Shown: piece after piece, positions 1 through 7,380 of the stretch
How the letters are laid out: each line of letters begins with the position of its first letter
Position numbering within the stretch: the first letter of the stretch is position 1
Source: an uncultured Ilumatobacter sp.
GTDB taxonomy: Bacteria; Actinomycetota; Acidimicrobiia; Acidimicrobiales; Ilumatobacteraceae
Direction: 5' to 3'
Length of the DNA: 64,000 bases
NCBI GenBank assembly: GCA_938091165.1
Contig: CALKNK010000002.1
Span: 1-64,000 of the forward strand
Notes under the pieces: generated by a model
Seen by the model: the letters and a program-made list of their open reading frames with translations, nothing else
Database searches by the model: none
What the model was told of the DNA's origin: nothing
Program-made: the position numbers and the translations under genes

Positions 1-575
1 CGGTCGACGGGAGCCTCCGCGATGACGGCGAGGAATCGATCGAGACCGACGAAACCTGAGGCATCCATCCACTCGATTCCAGTGACGAACGGCGGGTGAT
101 GCATCGCAAGCAGCGTTGGACCCGCGTGCGATATCGACAGCGCAGCGCGCAGCCACGCCTCGCGGTCCGGGTCGAACGCTGCGCCGGGCGCTCCCGGCAC
201 GGTCGTGTCGAGACCGATGATTCGGACACCATCAAGCTCAACGACCCAGCTCAAGTGATCGCCTTCCTGCTGCGCAGCGGGCCAAGGGTGATCGGAAAAG
301 CAACGCCGAAGGCCGGCTCGAGTGTCGTGGTTTCCTGGTATCGGCAGGATTGGCACGTTTAGCGGTGCAAGTACCTCGGCAAGCTTGTCGTACTCGGCGT
401 CGGTTCCCCACTGAGTGAGGTCACCCGTGGCGAGGACTGCGGCAACTGACGGCGCCTCCCCGCAAATCGCATCAACCGCCATCGCAGCTCGGGCGTTGTT
501 GTCGACGTACAACACTTCTTCGGTACCATCGGCAACGACGTGCGTGTCCGAGAGTTGCGCGAGATGAAACGGCAT
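1..575 (-). CDS. Calcineurin-like metallophosphoesterase (CpdA-like), 3' end cut by the window edge
   Basis: The minus strand reads from an ATG at 575 (MPFHLAQLSDTHV) without a stop to base 1, so the C-terminus lies outside the window. The dinuclear-metal motifs of calcineurin-like phosphoesterases appear in order: SDTH near residue 9, TGDLT near residue 57, PGNHD near residue 86 and MHHPP near residue 161. This spacing fits the CpdA class (3',5'-cyclic nucleotide phosphodiesterases), soluble enzymes of about 270 residues that hydrolyse phosphodiesters with Fe/Mn. The true substrate cannot be told from sequence. An ATG at 583 is in another frame and was not used. Confidence 0.85.
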   Translation of the reverse strand, partial: MPFHLAQLSDTHVVADGTEEVLYVDNNARAAMAVDAICGEAPSVAAVLATGDLTQWGTDAEYDKLAEVLAPLNVPILPIPGNHDTRAGLRRCFSDHPWPAAQQEGDHLSWVVELDGVRIIGLDTTVPGAPGAAFDPDREAWLRAALSISHAGPTLLAMHHPPFVTGIEWMDASGFVGLDRFLAVIAEAPVD

Positions 576-870
576 GCTGGCATCTGAATCTACTCCACGA
601 TAAACACCCTTAGTAGATGCGCCCGCGCTGCCATCGTTGATTTCATCTCTGTTGTTCGCCGAGCAGCTAGGGCCGGCGGCTCTAATAAAACGATCATTGT
701 TCGTGTCGGAACGACGATGGCTGATAGCGACCCCCACGTGACCGACCTCAATCGATGCCTGACCTCGGCGAGAAACAAACCGCTAGTTACACCCGCTCCT
801 CACACACCAATGACGCCCGTTACTCCACCTCCGGTCGACTCAACGCCACCCATCCGGCGAGACTGAACGT

Positions 871-1830
871 ATGACCCACAGAGTTGGAATTATCGGGCTC
901 GGCACCGTGGGTGCGCGATTCGTCGAACAGTTCAATCACCACACCGATTTTGATCTTGTCGCTGCTTGGGACCCTGACGCTGCGGCCTGCGCCATGCACG
1001 CTGCCGACGTCAAAATCGTCGCCGACGCGGCGAGCGTGGTTAGCGCTGCTGACGCCGTCTATATCGCCGTTCCGCCACTCTTTCACAGCGCTTACGTCGA
1101 GCAATGCATCAACGCACGAGTCGCGATCTTCTGTGAAAAGCCACTTGGCATCAACGTCCAAGAGAGCCGTCGTCTGGTCGACCTGGTGGATTCGAGCGGG
1201 CTCCCTGCAGGCGTCAACTTTGTGTTCAGCGCTGCCCCATCAGCGGTCGAGCTACAACGTCGAGTTGCAAGTGGTGAAATTGGTCAGATCATTCGGGGTG
1301 ACCTTCGGCTGCACTTCGCTGAGTGGCCGCGTCCCTGGCACGCCAAGGCACAGTGGCTGCGCCTGCGCGACCAGGGAGGATGGATCCGCGAGGTCGCCTC
1401 ACACTTCGTCTTTGTCGCCCAACGCGTGCTCGGCCCCTTATCCATCGACGCAGCAGTGGTGACTCATCCCGACGGCCCAACGGGAACGTTGTGCGAGACC
1501 GATGCACTGGCGCGCATGTCCGGTCCCGATGCTCCACTCGTCATGATCGGTACCAGCGAGGGCATTGGCCCTGACGTGAACGACCTCACCATCCGTGGCA
1601 CCGCTGGGTCCCTCCGGATCTGGGACTGGTATCGCCTGCAACACACCACGGGAGGTGAGTGGAGCGACGTCGTCGGCACAGATCGCGCCCAGCTCGGTGC
1701 CGACGCTTACGCCGCACAGCTCGATGAGCTATCGAAGTTGCTTGACGGCACACCCTCAAGCATCGCCACCTTCGCCGAGTCGTTGGCAGTCCAAGAGCTG
1801 GTAGAGGCAATGCTGAGCGGCGTGAGCTGA
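871..1830 (+). CDS. Gfo/Idh/MocA family NAD(P)-dependent oxidoreductase
   Basis: 319 residues, close to the family norm. The N-terminus carries a Rossmann nucleotide-binding loop (GIIGLGTVGARF, residues 6-17), and the family's conserved EKPLG motif is at about residues 90-94. The C-terminal half is the alpha/beta domain that binds sugar-like or cyclic substrates in this family. These cytoplasmic enzymes oxidise or reduce sugars, inositols or related carbonyls. The exact substrate is unknown. It stands alone, 70 bases before tldD on the same strand, with no sugar transporter nearby to suggest a substrate. Confidence 0.85.
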   Translation: MTHRVGIIGLGTVGARFVEQFNHHTDFDLVAAWDPDAAACAMHAADVKIVADAASVVSAADAVYIAVPPLFHSAYVEQCINARVAIFCEKPLGINVQESRRLVDLVDSSGLPAGVNFVFSAAPSAVELQRRVASGEIGQIIRGDLRLHFAEWPRPWHAKAQWLRLRDQGGWIREVASHFVFVAQRVLGPLSIDAAVVTHPDGPTGTLCETDALARMSGPDAPLVMIGTSEGIGPDVNDLTIRGTAGSLRIWDWYRLQHTTGGEWSDVVGTDRAQLGADAYAAQLDELSKLLDGTPSSIATFAESLAVQELVEAMLSGVS

Positions 1831-1900
1831 GTTCCTTTGAGGTCAAGACCAAGTGAAACTGAGGACAGCAACGTTGGCCGGACCGACCTAACCTCGGTCC

Positions 1901-3400
1901 ATGACTGACCTGTTGTCTGTGCCGCTGCTCGACACATCGCCCATCGCTGAGCGGCTGACGGCAGCGCTCCCGACCGATGTCGACTACGCCTCTGCGCGAT
2001 TATTTGACGAACGCTCGGAGCATCTCACTGTCCGCCAGAACAACCTCGAGCCGATCTTCAACGAGTTCGACACCGGGGTGATGATCTCGATCTGGAACGG
2101 GGGCGGTCTCGGCTACGCGGCGACCGCTGACCTGTCCGCAACAGGCCTCGATCGGGCGGTCGAACGAGCGCGATATTGGGCCGGCGTCACCGCCGGGCAC
2201 ATGGTCGCTAACCGCGACGAGGAGACCGGAGCCATCGCTCCGCCACCACATCATCCGATCGGCTCCTACGAATCGCCGGTCGACGTGAGCTGGGACTCAA
2301 TGCCGCTTGAAGACCGGCTCGAACTCTTGCATCAGCAATCGCGCTTGCTCGGTATCGACGACCGGATCGTCGACTGGTCTGCACGACTCACGCGTCGAAG
2401 CGTCGACACGCTGCTGGTCACTTCGAGTAGCGACGGCCAACGGGGCGAAGTCGAGCAGCGGTTTCAGTTCGTGTATCCCGGCATGCGGGCCACAGCAAAT
2501 AAGGGCGTCAACACCCAGACCCGCACCTTTGGCGCCAACGCCTTCTGTGGCCAAGGTGGTGCTGAGGTGCTCGACCGGTTCGGTTTCGGCGACGGCGCTT
2601 CGCGGGTGGCCAACGAGGCCCTCGAGCTTCTGACGGCTCCCAACTGCCCCTCGGGAGTCCTGGACGTCCTCCTCGCTCCTGATCAGATGATCTTGCAGAT
2701 TCACGAGTCGATCGGCCACCCGCTGGAACTCGACCGGATCCTCGGCGACGAGCGCAACTACGCCGGCACCAGCTTCGTCACGCCGGACATGTTCGGCAGC
2801 TTCCGCTACGGCTCGGACCTCCTCAACGTCACCTTCGACCCAACCGTGCCGGGTCAGCTCGCCAGCTACGGCTTTGACGACGACGGCTCCCCGGCGACCA
2901 AGCAATTCCTGATCAAGGACGGCATTCTGCAGCGCGGTCTCGGTGGCGCGGTGAGTCAGCAGCGCAGTGGACTCGAGGGCGTGTCAAACTCTCGAGCCGC
3001 CAGTTGGAACCGACCACCGATTGATCGAATGGCCAACCTCAACGTCGAGCCCGGTGATGCAACGGTCGACGAGCTCATCGCCTCGGTCGAAGACGGCGTG
3101 TACATGCACACCAACAACTCGTGGTCGATCGATGACAGCCGCAACAAGTTCCAGTTCAACTGCGAGTACGGACAGAAGATCGAGAACGGCGAAATCGTCG
3201 GCACCGTTCGCAACCCCGGCTACCGGGGCATCAGCCGGAACTTCTGGACCAACCTCTCCGGCGTGGCCAACAGCAACAGCTTCACCGTGATGGGCACCCC
3301 GAACTGCGGCAAGGGCGAGCTGAACCAGATGATTGGCACCGGCCACGCGTCTCCCACCTGCAAGTTCTCCAACATCGAGGTCTTCGGAGGCGAGTCATGA
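1901..3400 (+). CDS. tldD: TldD family metalloprotease subunit
   Basis: 499 residues. TldD is the catalytic half of the TldD/TldE heterodimer, a cytoplasmic zinc protease that degrades unfolded peptides, matures some modified peptides and was named for its link to DNA gyrase modulators. The zinc motif HExxxH is visible as HESIGH with His268, Glu269 and His273, followed by the conserved PLELDRILGDE segment and the C-terminal glycine-rich region. The ATG start is about 70 bases after the oxidoreductase gene. The stop overlaps the start of the tldE gene by ATGA, so the two are translationally coupled, as expected for subunits of one complex. No substrate peptide gene was recognised beside it. 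Confidence 0.93.
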   Translation: MTDLLSVPLLDTSPIAERLTAALPTDVDYASARLFDERSEHLTVRQNNLEPIFNEFDTGVMISIWNGGGLGYAATADLSATGLDRAVERARYWAGVTAGHMVANRDEETGAIAPPPHHPIGSYESPVDVSWDSMPLEDRLELLHQQSRLLGIDDRIVDWSARLTRRSVDTLLVTSSSDGQRGEVEQRFQFVYPGMRATANKGVNTQTRTFGANAFCGQGGAEVLDRFGFGDGASRVANEALELLTAPNCPSGVLDVLLAPDQMILQIHESIGHPLELDRILGDERNYAGTSFVTPDMFGSFRYGSDLLNVTFDPTVPGQLASYGFDDDGSPATKQFLIKDGILQRGLGGAVSQQRSGLEGVSNSRAASWNRPPIDRMANLNVEPGDATVDELIASVEDGVYMHTNNSWSIDDSRNKFQFNCEYGQKIENGEIVGTVRNPGYRGISRNFWTNLSGVANSNSFTVMGTPNCGKGELNQMIGTGHASPTCKFSNIEVFGGES

Positions 3401-4740
3401 ACAGTAGCGCCGAACGCCAGGCGTACTTTGACGAGCTCATCACATCCGCCACCTCCACGCTGCACAGCGATGAGGTACTCCTCGCAAACCTCGCTGGCGA
3501 AGCCACCGACTTCATCCGGCTCAACAACAACGAGGTCCGGCAGGCCGGTTCAGTCGATCAGCAGAAGCTCAGTGTCGATCTCATTGCAGGCCGACGCCAC
3601 GTCGGCGGCACGATCAACCTCACCGGCGACACAGCGATGGACAACGCCAGAGTTGGCGCGCTCCTCGGCCAACTCCGCGCACAACGCCGTCTCGTCCCTG
3701 ACGATCCGTACCTGCTGTACAACACCGACCCGACGTCGACGGACAACGTCAAGACTGGCGAGATCCCCAGCCCGGAGACGGCACTCGCTGACATCCGCGC
3801 TGCGGGACAGGGCAAGGATCTTGTCGGCATCTACGCCTCGGGCGACACATTCCACGGTTTTGCCAACTCGCTTGGCCAGCGCAACTGGTTCCAGTCATCG
3901 ACGTTCAATCTCGACTGGTGCTTCTACCTGCAAGCCGACAAAGCCGCCAAGAACCTGTACGCCGGGTTCGATTGGAACGACAATGCGTTTGCTCGCAAGG
4001 TCGACTGGTCCAGTCAGCAGCTGACGGCGTTAGCGCGCGAACCCAAAGTGCTCGGCCCCGGCGATTACCGCACCTACCTCGCACCGCGAGCGATGGAAGA
4101 AGTGATGTCGCTGCTGTCGTACTACGGGGCGTTCGGCCGTCGAGCACACGAGACCAAGCAGACGCCGTTCCTCCGGATGCTGGCTGGTGACGCTCACCTG
4201 TCGCCGCAGATCACCATCAGCGAGAACACCGCTGGCGGCGTGGCACCGAACTTTCAATCTTCTGGTTTCATTCGTCCCGACGAAGTGCCGTTGATCGTCG
4301 ACGGCAAGCTCACCGACACGCTTGTCTCACCGCGGTCAGCCCAGGAGTACGGAGTGCCGACCAACGGGGCCCACGGCGGCGAGTATCCCGAGTCGATGGC
4401 GATCACGCCGGGTTCCATCCCAGCTGACGGCGTCGCCGAAGCACTCGACACCGGCCTCTTCGTCGGCAACCTCTGGTACACCAACTTCAGTGACATGTCG
4501 GCGTGCCGCACGACCGGTATGACCCGGTTCGCCACGTTCTGGATGGACAGCGGCGAGATCGTCGCTCCAGTCAGCGTGCTGCGCTTCGACGATACGGCCT
4601 TCAACATGCTCGGTGATCACCTCGAAGGCCTCACCGACGACGCCGAAGTGCTGCTTGACCCAAGCACGTACCTCGAACGCAGCACCGCCAGCGCCCGGCT
4701 GCCAGGCGCCCTGCTCCGCGAGATGCGCTTCGTGCTCTGA
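3397..4740 (+). CDS. tldE: TldE/PmbA family protein, partner of TldD
   Basis: 447 residues, the normal length for TldE/PmbA. It is the non-catalytic partner of TldD: the fold is shared but the HExxxH zinc motif is absent, and none is seen here. The N-terminal domain contains the typical segment DFIRLNNNEVRQ near residue 30, and the C-terminal part has the family's SENTAGG and NLWYTNFSDMS segments. The ATG overlaps the tldD stop codon (ATGA), implying coupled synthesis. It is followed after 8 bases by a convergent gene. Confidence 0.92.
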   Translation: MNSSAERQAYFDELITSATSTLHSDEVLLANLAGEATDFIRLNNNEVRQAGSVDQQKLSVDLIAGRRHVGGTINLTGDTAMDNARVGALLGQLRAQRRLVPDDPYLLYNTDPTSTDNVKTGEIPSPETALADIRAAGQGKDLVGIYASGDTFHGFANSLGQRNWFQSSTFNLDWCFYLQADKAAKNLYAGFDWNDNAFARKVDWSSQQLTALAREPKVLGPGDYRTYLAPRAMEEVMSLLSYYGAFGRRAHETKQTPFLRMLAGDAHLSPQITISENTAGGVAPNFQSSGFIRPDEVPLIVDGKLTDTLVSPRSAQEYGVPTNGAHGGEYPESMAITPGSIPADGVAEALDTGLFVGNLWYTNFSDMSACRTTGMTRFATFWMDSGEIVAPVSVLRFDDTAFNMLGDHLEGLTDDAEVLLDPSTYLERSTASARLPGALLREMRFVL

Positions 4741-4748
4741 CCGTGGCA

Positions 4749-5180
4749 TCAGTCCCCGGGCGATGAGCTACCCGGAACGGGCGGCGGGTCGTTGACCACA
4801 GCAGCAGGGTCGGGCGGCGGCATCTTTCCTCCGGCCTCATCCAACCGGACCTGGGCCTTGCTGAGTAAGCCGTTGGCAGAGCTGACGAGCCCGGCCATAA
4901 CCCTGGCTGCCTTGGCCTGCGTTTCGGCACGCCGCGCTTCGGCCTCTTCCTTTGACATCTCGGGCGCCGCGTCGGGATGGGCCCCCTGATGCGTCGCGCT
5001 GCTGCCCGCCGAATATTTGCGCGCTGCTTCCTCGGCCTTCTTCGACATGTTTGCAGTCTTGCCACCGGACGCCTTATCGACCTGCTCAGTGGCCTTGCCC
5101 ACCATGTCGCCAACCTTGTGCCGGTTCTTCTCAAGCAGTTCTTTTGCCACCCGCAAGTTGCGTCCGCTGAAGAGTCCCAT
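4749..5180 (-). CDS. Small MT0933/Rv0909-like antitoxin-family protein
   Basis: 143 residues from the ATG at 5180 (MGLFSGRN). The first 60 residues resemble the MT0933-like antitoxin family of actinobacteria: a start of the MGLF type, then Lys/Asp-rich helices with repeated VGDMVGKATEQVDKASGGK-like units. The C-terminus is a charged helix ending in a Pro-rich tail. No toxin gene is adjacent, which is common for this family, so the antitoxin role is only a family label. An upstream in-frame ATG at 5243 would run into the divergent amidase gene and was rejected. Only 36 bases separate the two divergent starts. Confidence 0.6.
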   Translation of the reverse strand: MGLFSGRNLRVAKELLEKNRHKVGDMVGKATEQVDKASGGKTANMSKKAEEAARKYSAGSSATHQGAHPDAAPEMSKEEAEARRAETQAKAARVMAGLVSSANGLLSKAQVRLDEAGGKMPPPDPAAVVNDPPPVPGSSSPGD

Positions 5181-5216
5181 GAACTTGAGATTAGCGAGCC
5201 GTGCTATCAACGCAAG

Positions 5217-6698
5217 ATGAAGAACATCGCTGACGAGACCCAATGGCTCGACGCCACGGCACAGGCCGCTCTGGTAGCAGCTGGAGAGTTGTCATCGCGC
5301 GAGTTGGTCGACGCCGCAATCGAGCGCATCGATCGCACTGACGGGGCCATCAACGCAGTTGTGTTGCACTGGTACGACCGGGCACGCGAGCAAGCCGACG
5401 CGATCGATGCGACGGGCGCTGGGACTGCTCCCGCCGGCCGTGGCAGCGGAGACCGGCCACCGTTCCTCGGTGTGCCATTCCTGTTGAAAGATCTCTGGGC
5501 TCCCGAAGCCGGGATGCCGATGACCAACGGCAACGCAGCGCTTGCCGCGAGTCCACCACGTGCAGTACACGACATGACCTTGGTCAAACGGCTCCGCGAC
5601 GCGGGCCTGATCAACCTGGGCCGGACCAACAGCCCCGAACTCGGCAGCTTGCCGGTCACCGAACCGATTGCGCACGGCCCGACGCGCAACCCGTGGGACA
5701 CCGATCGCACGCCCGGAGGATCGAGCGGAGGCGCTGCAGCTGCGGTGGCGGCGGGAATGGTACCGATGGCCCATGCCAGCGACGGGGGCGGATCGATCAG
5801 GATCCCTGCGTCGTGCAGCGGCTTGGTCGGGCTCAAGCCCTCGCAGGGCCGCATCACACTGGAGCCAGACCGCGACGAATCTGGCCTCAGCGTCAACCTC
5901 GTCGTCAGTCGCTCGGTGCGCGACACCGCCCGCATTCTCGATGCGGTCCACGGTCCCGGAGTCGGCGACACCATCATCGCCGCTCCGCCCGCCCGGCCGT
6001 ACGAAGATGAGCTTGGCCATGACCCCGGACGCCTCCGCATCGGCATGCTTGACCATGACCCGCAGGGCAATGCGCTCCACAACGACTGCGTAGTGGCGGT
6101 CCGCTCTGCGGCAACGATGCTCGAAGGCCTCGGCCATGACATTGCGCCCGGTCACCCCAAGGTGCTCGAAGACCAGTCCTTCACGCCCCGCTTCATGGCG
6201 ATGTGGGCGACCAACATGGCGCTGGGCATCAAGAAGATGGAGTCGTGGATCGGCCGCGAGATGACCACCGACGATATCGAACCCGTCAACTGGGCTCAGG
6301 CTGAGTGGGCGAAGAGCGTCTCCGGTGTCGAGTACGGCGAGGCATTGGGAGCCGTCGTCGAATACCGCAGGGCGATGCAGTCGTGGTGGACGCGAGGTTG
6401 GGACCTGCTGCTGACGCCGACGCTCAGCGAGCCGCCAGTCAGGATCGGCGAACACGACGCTCTCGAAGGCGATCCGATGGCGGGGATGAAACGCGCTGCC
6501 CGATTCGTCGGCTTCACGCCGCCATTCAATGCCAGCGGGCAGCCCGCGATCAGCCTGCCGCTGCACTGGAACGACACTGGATTACCGATCGGGGTCCAAC
6601 TCGTCGCCGCCTACGGTCGCGAAGATCTGCTGCTTGCAGTTGCGAGCCAGCTCGAAGCAACACACCCGTGGGCGCAGCGCCGCCCAGTGCTGGCCTGA
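5217..6698 (+). CDS. Amidase signature family hydrolase
   Basis: 493 residues from the ATG at 5217 (MKNIADETQW). The amidase-signature triad is complete: Lys91 in LLKDLW, cis-Ser169 in the GGSSGG motif and nucleophile Ser193 in DGGGSIRIP. Such enzymes hydrolyse carboxamides, or act as the GatA subunit of tRNA amidotransferase. There is no gatB/gatC here, so a free amidase is more likely. An in-frame ATG at 4977 would add about 80 residues that are antisense to the MT0933-like gene and look non-coding, so the inner start was chosen. The stop abuts the stop of the convergent methyltransferase gene (TGATCA). Confidence 0.9.
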   Translation: MKNIADETQWLDATAQAALVAAGELSSRELVDAAIERIDRTDGAINAVVLHWYDRAREQADAIDATGAGTAPAGRGSGDRPPFLGVPFLLKDLWAPEAGMPMTNGNAALAASPPRAVHDMTLVKRLRDAGLINLGRTNSPELGSLPVTEPIAHGPTRNPWDTDRTPGGSSGGAAAAVAAGMVPMAHASDGGGSIRIPASCSGLVGLKPSQGRITLEPDRDESGLSVNLVVSRSVRDTARILDAVHGPGVGDTIIAAPPARPYEDELGHDPGRLRIGMLDHDPQGNALHNDCVVAVRSAATMLEGLGHDIAPGHPKVLEDQSFTPRFMAMWATNMALGIKKMESWIGREMTTDDIEPVNWAQAEWAKSVSGVEYGEALGAVVEYRRAMQSWWTRGWDLLLTPTLSEPPVRIGEHDALEGDPMAGMKRAARFVGFTPPFNASGQPAISLPLHWNDTGLPIGVQLVAAYGREDLLLAVASQLEATHPWAQRRPVLA

Positions 6699-7370
6699 TC
6701 AGCCGTGGGGCGCAGCCTTGACGGCTGTACCGATGATCTGATGCCGGACCCACAGCGCGCCCCGCCCGCGGTCGACAGCATCAACCTCAACGGCGTCGAA
6801 CGGCCCGCCACGAATGGAGGCCTCGGTGTCACGAGTGATCTCACAGCCATTGAACATCCACCGGTGTGGCCGAAAGAGCACGCGTTGCACGCGTCGGTTC
6901 GCGGTTCGAGTAGGCGACGCAACATGCTCGATGAAGAAGTAGACCCCTCCGGGTTTGAGAATCCGATGCGCCTCGCGTAGGACCTGTGCCGGGTCGTCGA
7001 CCCCGCACAGCAGCAGCGTGCCGACGATCCCGTCAGCCGACTCATCGGCAAGGTCAACTGCGTGACCGTCCAGCTGTCGGATCTCCAGATCGACGTCATA
7101 CTCGGCTGCTGCAGACTGCAGCGGAGCGTGCATCACCGGGTTCGGCTCGATGGCGATGACCTTCGTGCCGGCTGCGTAGTAGCGCATGTTGACGCCGGTG
7201 CCGGGGCCCAACTCGACCACGGTGCCCCTCATCGCTCCGATGATGGCCGACTTACGCTCGCCCCAGGCTGCGTGGCTGTCTTCGGCGCCGGCTTCGAGCA
7301 ATCGAGCCTCGAACCGCGATCGCCGCTTCTGTTTCGTCAGGTCCGGCACACGACGCACCGTATCGAACAC
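6699..7370 (-). CDS. Class I SAM-dependent methyltransferase
   Basis: 223 residues. SAM-binding motif I is seen as VVELGPGTGVNMRYY near residue 53, followed by the acidic motif II strand VIAIEPNP. A later strand, GIVGTLLLCGVDDP, fits motif IV, and the segment with HRILKPGGVYFFIEH fits the methyltransferase type 11 (UbiE-like) fold. The acceptor is unknown. It starts 10 bases after the stop of the RND transporter gene on the same strand, so the two probably form an operon. The C-terminus contains FRPHRWMFNGCEITRDT, typical of small-molecule or lipid methyltransferases of this group. Confidence 0.85.
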   Translation of the reverse strand: MFDTVRRVPDLTKQKRRSRFEARLLEAGAEDSHAAWGERKSAIIGAMRGTVVELGPGTGVNMRYYAAGTKVIAIEPNPVMHAPLQSAAAEYDVDLEIRQLDGHAVDLADESADGIVGTLLLCGVDDPAQVLREAHRILKPGGVYFFIEHVASPTRTANRRVQRVLFRPHRWMFNGCEITRDTEASIRGGPFDAVEVDAVDRGRGALWVRHQIIGTAVKAAPHG

Positions 7371-7380
7371 GCAGGTCTGC

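Noticed and set aside
4977..5216. Upstream in-frame extension of the amidase gene
   Set aside because: The added 80 residues are antisense to the MT0933-like gene and show no amidase family similarity; the inner ATG 5217 gives a normal length.
5207..6142. Long minus-strand open frame opposite the amidase gene
   Set aside because: Shadow of the GC-rich amidase codons; its product is Arg/Ser-rich without any known motif.
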